Source: Porticoccus sp.
Lineage (GTDB): Bacteria; Pseudomonadota; Gammaproteobacteria; Pseudomonadales; Porticoccaceae
Length of the DNA stretch: 7,575 nt
Reading direction: 5' to 3'
Assembly: GCA_011049795.1 (NCBI GenBank)
Contig: DRHD01000198.1
Location: forward strand, 1-7,575
The position numbers were made by a program, and so were the translations under genes. The number at the start of each line of letters is the position of its first letter. Position 1 is the stretch's first letter. Positions 1 through 5,615 of the stretch are shown here, piece by piece. The notes beneath the pieces are model-generated. The model saw nothing but the letters and a program-made list of their open reading frames with translations. It was not told the origin of the DNA and searched no databases.

Positions 1-365
1 AAACCGCAGAGGTTACTCAGACAATGCGGATACTTGATGAAAAACATTTGAGCAATCAAGTGGTACCTGTCTTTATTTCTGTTGATTATTTACGTGATAC
101 ACCAAAAACAGTTGAAACGTATCTAAACGCATTCGACAAACGATTTATCGGTTTGACAGGAACTGAAGCGCAACTTGATTTAACGGTTGATGCTTTTAAT
201 GCCTTTTATGAGGTAACGAAAGATCCTAACGCTCATCATGGCGGAATTGATGTTGTTCACTCAAATATGGTGTTTTTGGTAGATCCCTCTGGTCGTATTA
301 AAGAGCAATTTTTGCTTGGCTTTAAACCCAATTTCCTTGCCGGAAAAATTGAGAGTTTTTTGTAA
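1..365 (+). CDS. SCO1/SenC family copper chaperone, C-terminal part (partial at left edge)
   Basis: The reading frame is open from the first bases (codons from position 3) to TAA at 363-365. The product is the C-terminal ~120 residues of a SCO1/SenC/PrrC-type thioredoxin-fold protein, a family that delivers copper to the CuA site of cytochrome c oxidase and is normally membrane-anchored facing the periplasm. Recognisable family features are the strand VPVFISVD followed by RDTP, the FIGLTGT segment, and VVHSNMVFLVDPSGRI, whose histidine (codon 258-260) corresponds to the conserved copper-ligand His. The CxxxC copper motif and the membrane anchor would lie upstream of the window and cannot be checked. 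The ATG at 24 is an internal methionine, not a credible start, because homology-like sequence continues before it. A redox-regulator role is also possible for some SenC relatives. Confidence 0.85.
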   Translation, partial: TAEVTQTMRILDEKHLSNQVVPVFISVDYLRDTPKTVETYLNAFDKRFIGLTGTEAQLDLTVDAFNAFYEVTKDPNAHHGGIDVVHSNMVFLVDPSGRIKEQFLLGFKPNFLAGKIESFL

Positions 366-589
366 TTGTATGTTTGTTTACATGGTAAAGAGTATGAAGT
401 TACCTGACTAACATTGATCACTAAATCAAAATGCGAGTCAAGTTACATGTCTGCCCAAAAGGGACATATGCAGTAATTTTCGGAGTGAGGAAGTTGATGA
501 ATTATATGGAGGGTGGGCATTGAGTCCCGCAATTTTCCAAGAGGGACACTGAAGTCGTTGCGTATCTCCGCTGCGTGGCGACTCTCGAG

Positions 590-623
590 ATCGTTGATGT
601 TGAGCTTACTCAACACCAACGAT
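590..623. repeat. Strong stem-loop, 15-nt arms with one mismatch
   Basis: The left arm ATCGTTGATGTTGAG (590-604) pairs with CTCAACACCAACGAT (609-623) around a CTTA loop, giving 14 of 15 pairs. No U-run follows on either strand, so it does not look like a rho-independent terminator. It lies about 215-250 bases upstream of the preferred ompW start. It could be an RNA structure in the ompW leader, an operator or a mobile-element end; the sequence alone does not decide. Confidence 0.7.
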
Positions 624-725
624 TTAGGTGGAATAAGAATGTGGAGAATCTATGTGTTCTAAAACCGACAGTTTTATTTTCTTTCTGCACAGATGGAGCT
701 GCCGGATAACTTATAAAAAACAAAT

Positions 726-732
726 GAGGGAG
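726..732 (+). promoter_or_regulatory. Shine-Dalgarno-like GAGGGAG before the alternative ompW start at 743
   Basis: GAGGGAG ends 10 bases before the ATG at 743. This makes the upstream in-frame start translatable in principle, even though the signal peptide begins 32 codons later. It competes with AAGAGG at 823-828, which ends 10 bases before the preferred ATG at 839. Confidence 0.35.
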
Positions 733-838
733 AATATAACGTATGTCATTAAATCTAAAAGAACCTACTTTGGCTTTGGTCAATGTATCACACGAATTTA
801 TCGATAATTTTTGTTCATACCTAAGAGGCATGTGTACC

Positions 839-1516
839 ATGAAAACAACTTTGAAGCGTTTAGGAGTCTTCGCGGTAATTTCGGTCGCGTTTGCAATGCC
901 CGCCATGGCTTATGAGGCTGGGGATTTTATTGTTCGTGCTGGTGCTGCACAGGTTGACCCCAATGATGATAGCAGTACATTAAAATTGGATGGTGCCTCT
1001 TTGCCTGGGTCGGGAGCTGAGGTGGAAGATGATACCCAATTGGGATTAACCTTCACCTATATGCTGACGAACCATGTCGGCGTGGGCTTATTGGCATCGA
1101 CACCCTTTGAGCATGACCTTAAAGCTGATTTAGGCGCTGTTACAGTTGATGCCGGATCTGCGAAACAGCTGCCCCCAACAGTGACTCTCCAGTACTTCCC
1201 TATGGATGCTGCTTCAAAGTTCCAGCCTTACCTGGGTGTTGGGGTTAACTTCACCATCTTTTTCGAAGAAGATGTGGATAGTGAGTTGGAAGCTGTATTG
1301 GGTAAAGGCGATTTAGAGTTAGACGACTCTTGGGGATTGGCTGGACAGATTGGTTTCGATTATGCGCTTAATGAGAACTGGTTGGTGAATGCTTCCATTT
1401 GGTATATTGATCTTCAAACGGATGCAAAATTTAAATTCGATAGTGGATCTGTTGTCAAAGCCGATGTTGATGTAGACCCTTGGGTTTATATGATCGGTAT
1501 TGGCTACAAGTTCTAA
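839..1516 (+). CDS. ompW: OmpW family outer-membrane beta-barrel protein
   Basis: This is a 225-residue OmpW-type porin, predicted to be an eight-stranded outer-membrane barrel with a hydrophobic channel for small molecules. From the ATG at 839 it starts with a classic signal peptide: a KTTLKR n-region, a hydrophobic core, and AMA at residues 22-24 with cleavage before YEAGDF. OmpW-like features are the N-terminal FIVRAGAAQVDPNDD strand, the TFTYMLTNHVGVGLLASTPFEHD block, LPPTVTLQYFPMD followed by QPYLGVGVNFTIFFEE, and a C-terminal strand ending in GYKF with the terminal Phe expected for BAM recognition. The length matches the family. I chose 839 because it puts the signal peptide at the N-terminus and has AAGAGG upstream. 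ATGs at 830 and 743 are in frame, the latter adding 32 residues. The gene is monocistronic, with its own terminator just downstream. Family members often respond to stress or oxygen; nothing here proves that. Confidence 0.92.
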   Translation: MKTTLKRLGVFAVISVAFAMPAMAYEAGDFIVRAGAAQVDPNDDSSTLKLDGASLPGSGAEVEDDTQLGLTFTYMLTNHVGVGLLASTPFEHDLKADLGAVTVDAGSAKQLPPTVTLQYFPMDAASKFQPYLGVGVNFTIFFEEDVDSELEAVLGKGDLELDDSWGLAGQIGFDYALNENWLVNASIWYIDLQTDAKFKFDSGSVVKADVDVDPWVYMIGIGYKF

Positions 1517-1542
1517 TATCATTTTTTCTGATTTTAGAATGA

Positions 1543-1572
1543 AAAAAATCCGGGCACCTGCCCGGATTTTTT
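1543..1572 (+). terminator. Rho-independent terminator after ompW (bidirectional)
   Basis: The stem ATCCGGGC (1548-1555) pairs with GCCCGGAT (1560-1567) around ACCT. It is extended by an A-run on the left (1543-1547) pairing with the T-run on the right (1568-1572). The T-run serves ompW and the A-run makes it able to act on the minus strand too. It begins 27 bases after the ompW stop codon. Confidence 0.92.
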
Positions 1573-1573
1573 A

Positions 1574-1947
1574 TCTCTTAATATTTTCTTTGATTGAAAC
1601 CTGAGGGAAACCAAGAGTAGATGAACGAATAAATCTATCCATATTAGAGTCGTCGCGGCATTCTTATTGGTGTCCACAAATGATTTAATCTTCAGGTTTT
1701 TCTTGATCCGTTTGAAAAATAGCTCAACTTTCCAGAGAGATTTGTAAATATCGGCAATCCCCTTTTCGGAAAATTTTAAATTATGGGTTAAAAATACGTA
1801 GTGTTTTCCGATTGAGACATCTATATTTAAGCCGACGTGAAGTTTTACCGATCCTTTCATTGAACGAAAGTCAGTCCATGGGAAAGCCGATAAGTAGAGG
1901 TCAATCGTCGATGCATTCAGAGAGTAAAGTGGGTGCTTAAGCCGGTG
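1574..1947 (-). pseudogene. Decayed IS4-family transposase (internal deletion, truncated)
   Basis: Read on the minus strand, 1947 down to 1858 gives RLKHPLYSLNASTIDLYLSAFPWTDFRS and then KGSVKLHVGLN. This is the region around the first catalytic Asp of IS4-family DDE transposases, usually LDATTID; here the Asp is Asn. Near 1804-1818 the frame jumps from LNID to KHYVFLTHNLKFSEKGIADIYK, so the middle of the enzyme with the second catalytic Asp is missing. The YREK signature region Y-x2-R-x3-E-x6-K is present as YKSLWKVELFFKRIK, with Leu in place of Arg. After SLRFQSKKILR the frame runs through the ompW terminator to a stop at 1534, so the natural C-terminus is lost. A stop (1975-1977) lies just upstream of the homologous part. 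No start codon with a ribosome binding site or intact terminal repeats were seen. The ATG at 1860 is internal. It cannot encode an active transposase. Confidence 0.85.
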
Positions 1948-2015
1948 GTATAGCGAGATGGCGTATTGGATAATCTATGGCATAAAGAATATTTCGAGAG
2001 CAGGAAGTAAAAAAG
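1948..2015. other. Short spacer between IS relic and small ORF
   Basis: There is no gene. The outer end of the IS relic falls somewhere near 1945-1955, but no terminal inverted repeat or target-site duplication could be recognised by eye. The stretch ends with AGGAAG (2002-2007), a ribosome binding site for the small ORF that follows. Confidence 0.4.
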
Positions 2016-2138
2016 ATGAGTGATGCATTAAATTTTTTAAAGAGGGTGGAAAAAGGCGAGAGTACTGAAGGAGGATGTCGTCCATTCAACATGCTCAAGC
2101 ATAAAATTGAAGATAATAATCTCTACGTCTATTCATAG
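2016..2138 (+). CDS. Possible 40-residue small protein, or 5' part of a frameshifted gene
   Basis: ATG at 2016 is preceded by AGGAAG (2002-2007) at an 8-base distance, and the frame runs 40 codons to TAG at 2136-2138. The product begins MSDALNFLKRVEKGESTEGG and continues with CRPFNMLKHKIEDNNLYVYS. It is hydrophilic, lacks a signal peptide or membrane segment, and has one Cys. I do not recognise a family. In the next frame, open sequence continues from about 2120 to TAA at 2246-2248 and reads FIVGVTAEINVPVVNDDKG then SLPPNLLILNLCQREAEIS, which has protein-like composition. The two parts could be one ~76-residue gene broken by a frameshift near 2120-2140. The end of that second frame lies 32 bases before the kinase start, so it might have been an operon partner of the kinase. 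The good ribosome binding site is the main support; chance remains quite possible. Confidence 0.35.
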   Translation: MSDALNFLKRVEKGESTEGGCRPFNMLKHKIEDNNLYVYS

Positions 2139-2266
2139 TTGGTGTGACAGCTGAAATTAATGTGCCGGTGGTAAATGATGATAAGGGTTCACTGCCTCCC
2201 AACCTTTTGATTCTTAACCTCTGTCAAAGAGAGGCTGAAATCAGTTAAGGTAGCGCCATAGCAATC

Positions 2267-2275
2267 AAGAAGGAG
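2267..2275 (+). promoter_or_regulatory. Strong ribosome binding site for the hybrid kinase
   Basis: AAGAAGGAG ends 5 bases before the ATG at 2281, which fixes this start. The next in-frame candidates lie inside the first PAS domain. Confidence 0.75.
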
Positions 2276-2280
2276 TCTCT

Positions 2281-4266
2281 ATGGCACAGGACAGCTTTCA
2301 AGAATCTATAGCACCTCAGCATAAACAGGCTGAGCACCTTGGTCATGAAAATGAAGCCAAATTCCGTCACCTCATTGAAGATTCTCCGCAAGGTATTCTT
2401 GTCCATAGGGACTTTAAACCGCTGTTCTTAAACGGAGTATGTGCTGAATTATATGGCTATAGAAACCCTGAAGAAATTCTGGAGCTAGATTCGATACTAG
2501 AGGCACTTTGGGCGCCGGAAGAGCAAGCACGAATTCTGAATTACAAAGAAAGTCGATTGGCAGGGAGTGATGTTCCTTCCGTTTACGAAACACGCGGGAT
2601 GCGTAAGGATGGCAGTACCTTCATCGTTGAGAGCAAGGTTACCGTTATAGACTGGGAGGGTGAAAAAGCCATTCAAATGACCTTTATCGACATCACCAGA
2701 CGTAATCAAGCGGAACAGGGGTTAGTGCGATTCCGCACCGCTCTGGACAGTTCATCCGACAGCATCTATTTGATCGACCTTGAACGGATGAAATTTATCG
2801 ATGCCAATCGTACTGGCTGGGAATACTTGGGCTATGAGCGGGAAGAGTTGTATAGTTTGGGGCCGCATGACATCAAGCCTGAATACACTAAAGATGACTT
2901 GAAGAAAAAATTCTATGACATTTTGGCGAAGCCTAACCCGGATGGTGCTGAGATCCGAACGATTCACCAGCGTAAGGATGGGACTTGTTTTCCCGTAAAG
3001 GTTCAGCTGCATACCATTGATAGTGAAGGTTCTAAAGTGGTGGTCGCTGTGGCCCATGACCAGACTAAATATAATCGAGTAGAGCGTGAACTACTTCATG
3101 CCAAGGAGTCGGCAGAGGCCGCTAACCGTGCAAAAAGCGAGTTTCTGGCGAATATGAGTCACGAAATACGCACCCCGATGAATGCTATTGTGGGTATGTC
3201 TGATCTCGCTCTACAAACAAAGCTTAACGACAATCAGCGCTGCTACATTGATAGTGTGCATCGCTCGGCAGAATCCTTGGTGGGTATCATTAATGATATT
3301 CTCGACTTTTCCAAGATCGAAGCTCGCCAGCTGGACATGGAGACGGTTGATTTCCATTTGGAGGACGTATTCGACGACCTGTATAGCCTTTTGAGACTGA
3401 AAACTGAAAAGGCGGGTGTTGAGTTATTTTTCAAGTGGCCACGGGAACTTCCTACCGCACTGACGGGTGATCCGCTACGACTGGGCCAGATTCTGATTAA
3501 CCTGGGTAACAATGCTGTTAAGTTTACCGAGGCCGGAGAAATCATCATTAGTGTGCGGCTGCTCGAGCAGAAGGAAAACCAAGTCAAGCTGCACTTCAGT
3601 GTTAAGGATGGTGGTATTGGCATGACTCAGGAACAGCAGGGTAAACTATTCCAGGCATTCAGCCAGGCAGATAGTTCTACCACACGCAAGTATGGTGGTA
3701 CGGGCTTGGGGCTGACCATCTCCAAGTGTTTGGTCGAGATGATGGGGGGCGAAATCTGGGCAGAGAGTAGCGTGGGAGTAGGCAGCACTTTTCACTTTAC
3801 GGTCAATTTGGGAGTTCAGAAAAATATAGCGTCCTCGGTTCCATACAAAAAAAGAAAAGCTGACGGAATTGATCAAGCTATTGTGCAATTACAGGGTGCC
3901 AGGATTTTGTTGGCGGAAGACAATGAAGCTAATCAGCTGTTGGCCTTGCATGTGCTCAGTAACAACGGACTTGTTCCAACGCTGGTTGAAAATGGTCAGC
4001 AGGCACTTGAAATGCTTGAGGCTCAGGATTTTGATGGCGTACTTATGGACTGCCAGATGCCCATCATGGACGGTTACGTTGCCACGCAGGAAATTCGCAA
4101 GCAGGCGAAGTATCGTGATTTACCGATATTGGCGATGACAGCCAATGCAATGGCTGGAGACCGAAAGAAAGTGCTGGATGCAGGGATGAACGATCATATC
4201 GCCAAGCCGTTTACCCGGGTTGAATTATTTACAACCATGGCGAAATGGATTAAGCCGAAAACGTGA
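2281..4266 (+). CDS. Cytoplasmic hybrid sensor histidine kinase (PAS-PAS-HisKA-HATPase-REC)
   Basis: This 661-residue protein has no signal peptide or membrane segment, so it should sense an internal cue. Domains in order: PAS/PAC at ~25-145 ([15 protein letters not shown], later [12 protein letters not shown] and MTFIDITRR); a second PAS at ~150-265 ([18 protein letters not shown]); a helical coiled linker to ~290; HisKA with H-box [16 protein letters not shown] (phospho-accepting His294); HATPase with N-box [13 protein letters not shown] (Asn407/Asn411), G1 DGGIGM (443-448) and G2 GGTGLGL (472-478). A C-terminal receiver at ~540-655 has acidic E546/D547, phospho-acceptor D590 in [12 protein letters not shown]620 and K642. 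All catalytic residues expected of an active kinase and receiver are present. There is no Hpt domain, unlike BarA/ArcB-type relatives, so phosphate should pass to a separate Hpt protein. No heme, flavin or metal ligand signature in the PAS domains was obvious, so the signal is unknown. No response regulator gene is adjacent, so it is an orphan. Confidence 0.95.
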   Translation: MAQDSFQESIAPQHKQAEHLGHENEAKFRHLIEDSPQGILVHRDFKPLFLNGVCAELYGYRNPEEILELDSILEALWAPEEQARILNYKESRLAGSDVPSVYETRGMRKDGSTFIVESKVTVIDWEGEKAIQMTFIDITRRNQAEQGLVRFRTALDSSSDSIYLIDLERMKFIDANRTGWEYLGYEREELYSLGPHDIKPEYTKDDLKKKFYDILAKPNPDGAEIRTIHQRKDGTCFPVKVQLHTIDSEGSKVVVAVAHDQTKYNRVERELLHAKESAEAANRAKSEFLANMSHEIRTPMNAIVGMSDLALQTKLNDNQRCYIDSVHRSAESLVGIINDILDFSKIEARQLDMETVDFHLEDVFDDLYSLLRLKTEKAGVELFFKWPRELPTALTGDPLRLGQILINLGNNAVKFTEAGEIIISVRLLEQKENQVKLHFSVKDGGIGMTQEQQGKLFQAFSQADSSTTRKYGGTGLGLTISKCLVEMMGGEIWAESSVGVGSTFHFTVNLGVQKNIASSVPYKKRKADGIDQAIVQLQGARILLAEDNEANQLLALHVLSNNGLVPTLVENGQQALEMLEAQDFDGVLMDCQMPIMDGYVATQEIRKQAKYRDLPILAMTANAMAGDRKKVLDAGMNDHIAKPFTRVELFTTMAKWIKPKT

Positions 4267-4281
4267 CTGACAGAACACGTA

Positions 4282-4365
4282 GGCCCCAAAAAAAGGGGTC
4301 CAAAAAAAGGGGTCGGTGATAACTGATAATCATCCGTATTAGTTTTTTTGGCCCTTGCTTTTTTT
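4282..4365 (+). terminator. Possible terminator region after the kinase, with A7/T7 and G/C runs
   Basis: CCAAAAAAA (4286-4294) can pair with TTTTTTTGG (4343-4351), nine perfect pairs around a long loop. Alternatively, AAGGG (in the second repeat) can pair with CCCTT (4352-4356) just before a T-run at 4359-4365. Neither is a compact classical hairpin. It begins 16 bases after the kinase stop, where a terminator is expected. Confidence 0.4.
4287..4314 (+). repeat. Perfect 14-bp tandem duplication
   Basis: CAAAAAAAGGGGTC occurs twice back to back, at 4287-4300 and 4301-4314. A-runs followed by GGGGTC also occur in repeated intergenic sequences associated with REP/RAYT-type elements in Gammaproteobacteria; that link is from memory and only suggestive here. 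Confidence 0.85.
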
Positions 4366-4484
4366 GTGTCACGAGGGACAGCCCAAACCGTAGTTCCTAC
4401 ACCAAGCTATTATTTGTAATACAAACTACAGTATTCAATACACCCCGACAATCTCCCCTACACCTGTATTAAAAGTCGTGTTTT

Positions 4485-4664
4485 CTAATGGACAAACTAA
4501 TGGGTATTGAATCAAAAGACAGTTTTTTTATTTAAGATATTGATTTTTAAGGGGAAATATTAAAAATGGTGTCCAAGAGAGGACTGTACACTATTTAAAT
4601 ATAACCTATTGATTCAATGACTTATTTTTTCAGTAAAAGTAATACTAATGGGCATTCTAATGGG
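4485..4664 (+). repeat. Two pairs of CTAATGG repeats, each pair spaced 12 bp
   Basis: CTAATGG begins at 4485 and 4497, and again at 4645 and 4657. Within each pair the start-to-start distance is exactly 12 bases, and the pairs are 160 bases apart. Between them lie TTGAATCAA (4507-4515), a GTCC/GGAC hairpin (4571-4584) and TTGATTCAA (4609-4617). The interior is AT-rich. It could be a protein-binding array or a small MITE-like relic. Confidence 0.55.
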
Positions 4665-4733
4665 TTGTAAAGGCACCATTTTAGCCCATCAGCCAATTGT
4701 AGCTGGTAGATCATGGGGTTTGGAAAGTGGGAG

Positions 4734-4792
4734 GAGGCAGCGGGAGCCTCTGACACGCCTAAATGCCTTGTAATACGTAGCTTTCAGGCGTG
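4734..4792. repeat. Adjacent hairpins in the spacer
   Basis: GAGGC (4734-4738) pairs with GCCTC (4746-4750). Right after it, CACGCCT (4754-4760) pairs with AGGCGTG (4786-4792), and the stem can be lengthened by AAA/TTT across a one-base bulge. A smaller CAGC/GCTG stem sits just upstream at 4690-4705. There is no U-run, so these are not ordinary terminators. They might belong to a structured RNA or a repeat-element end; no known RNA family was recognised. Confidence 0.45.
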
Positions 4793-5213
4793 CGAGAATG
4801 GTCACATTTCGACTTAATGTACCACCTTTGGTATCACTCGCAATAACGGCGCCTGTGAAGGCTGCATAGAGTGTTCTAGAGCTTGGTTCAGGTGATATAA
4901 ATGGAATTTGCCCCCCCCTCCCCAAAGATTGCTTATCTGATTGTTATGGCTATACCTGTTGACATGTCGGAGGGGCTGAAACTAAAGGCGGTATGAATAG
5001 CCCCCGTGACTCTAGATACAGAAAATAGACTACCTTTTTTTCGTCCCTCACAAAAACCCTTTTTAAGTCCTGCTTTGCCAACGAGATTTAGTAATGCTTT
5101 ATTTCTCAGGTGTAGGACAGCTAATGCTCTCTACCATGGTGTGCAATGCTTAGCAGTTATGAATAATCGACCAATAGAGCGGCCTCACACTGCCCCCAAT
5201 CGCCCCACTGTTT

Positions 5214-5238
5214 GAAGAAAAAACCAACTTTTTCCTTC
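5214..5238. repeat. A/T-rich hairpin
   Basis: GAAG (5214-5217) pairs with CTTC (5235-5238), and AAAAA (5219-5223) with TTTTT (5229-5233), around CCAAC, with one internal mismatch. The stem is low in GC and of unknown role; a weak terminator is possible. Confidence 0.4.
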
Positions 5239-5303
5239 TCTCATTGGTCACTCAGCTTGAGACCCCACTCTTCTTCTATTGGTCTTGCCCCAACCCTATG
5301 CTG

Positions 5304-5359
5304 ATGGTGCTCCCACTCACCCGCGTCAGTAGTGTAACTGTCGATGTAGCAGGCACCAT
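5304..5359. promoter_or_regulatory. Possible NtrC half-sites upstream of nirB
   Basis: ATGGTGC (5304-5310) and GCACCAT (5353-5359) are exact inverse copies and match the half-site of the NtrC operator (TGCACCA-N3-TGGTGCA, from established knowledge). The second half of each dyad is not conserved. They lie roughly 190-245 bases before the predicted sigma-54 start, a distance compatible with an enhancer. Support is weak. Confidence 0.25.
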
Positions 5360-5523
5360 AGTTACTCTCTGACGACTTCTTTTATTGACTATACTTCCTG
5401 AGTCACCTCTGAAAATTTTTCGATGCGCGACAATTCGACCCAACAAGGTGAAAACACTAGTCATAGCACTGTAAATTGTCTATTTATCCTTATAAAACAG
5501 CAGTATTAAGACTATATATTTAA

Positions 5524-5539
5524 TGGCAGGTATCTTGCC
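5524..5539 (+). promoter_or_regulatory. Sigma-54 (-24/-12) promoter of nirB
   Basis: TGGCAGG-TATC-TTGCC matches the sigma-54 consensus TGGCACG-N4-TTGCW closely, with the invariant GG (5525-5526) and GC (5537-5538) exactly ten bases apart. Transcription would start near 5550, giving a 5' leader of about 66 bases before the nirB ATG. Sigma-54 promoters need an AAA+ activator; for nitrite assimilation NtrC is the usual one. The same bases can form a small GGCA/TGCC hairpin, which I consider incidental. A perfect AAGGAGG at 5544-5550 lies at the predicted transcription start and has no start codon at a suitable distance. Confidence 0.7.
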
Positions 5540-5615
5540 AATTAAGGAGGAATAATCACGGGCGACCACTCACTGAGTCAAAGTAGCCTAATAACAGTTT
5601 CAAACGGGGTTAGAT

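Larger units (their letters stand above)
366..742. other. Non-coding spacer between the SCO-like gene and ompW
   Basis: No ORF with a plausible start and ribosome binding site is seen on either strand. The minus-strand ORF overlapping 610-906 is antisense to the ompW start region and has no family-like sequence. The spacer contains a dyad at 414-429 (TTGAT, six bases, ATCAA), a weak 5-bp stem at 553-583 (AGTCG/CGACT) and the strong stem-loop at 590-623 listed separately. No clear rho-independent terminator follows the SCO-like gene. A TATAAA hexamer at 712-717 could be a -10 element for ompW, but no matching -35 is seen. Confidence 0.5.
4366..5523. other. Long gene-poor spacer upstream of nirB
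   Basis: No convincing gene was found. The minus-strand frame 4689-4925 (78 codons, TTG start), the plus-strand frame 5006-5215 (GTG start) and the minus-strand frame 5276-5464 lack ribosome binding sites and recognisable domains. The stretch is structured, however. It holds paired CTAATGG repeats (4485-4504 and 4645-4664), TTGA-N-TCAA dyads (4507-4515 and 4609-4617), a hairpin cluster (4690-4792), a run of eight or more C near 4911-4919, a poly-A/poly-T hairpin (5214-5238), a 10-bp inverted repeat (5169-5178 with 5275-5284), and a 7-bp inverted repeat that matches NtrC half-sites (5304-5310 with 5353-5359). Part of it may be a decayed mobile or repeated element; the 3' part is probably the nirB regulatory region. 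Confidence 0.5.

Noticed and set aside
414..429. TTGAT-ATCAA dyad upstream of ompW resembling an FNR box
   Set aside because: The half-sites are separated by six bases rather than the four required for FNR, and it lies about 400 bases upstream of the preferred ompW start.
610..906. 98-codon minus-strand ORF over the ompW start region
   Set aside because: It is antisense to a confident gene, has no ribosome binding site or recognisable family, and reads as a shadow frame.
2752..3057. Minus-strand and alternative-frame ORFs inside the kinase gene (also 2497-2709, 3182-3394, 3243-3623, 3646-3888, 3869-4138)
   Set aside because: All lie within the well-supported hybrid kinase coding sequence and have compositions expected of shadow frames.
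4689..4925. 78-codon minus-strand ORF in the spacer
   Set aside because: It uses a TTG start, has no ribosome binding site, overlaps the hairpin cluster and has no domain I recognise. I kept the region only as a structured repeat.
5006..5215. 69-codon plus-strand ORF beginning with GTG
   Set aside because: No ribosome binding site, Pro/Arg-rich low-information composition and no family resemblance.
5276..5464. 62-codon minus-strand ORF upstream of nirB
   Set aside because: It lies in the probable regulatory region of nirB and has no ribosome binding site or recognised domain.
4366..5523. Possible integron attC site, tRNA or CRISPR array in the long spacer
   Set aside because: No paired GTTRRRY/RYYYAAC core sites, no cloverleaf and no regularly spaced identical repeats with unique spacers were found.
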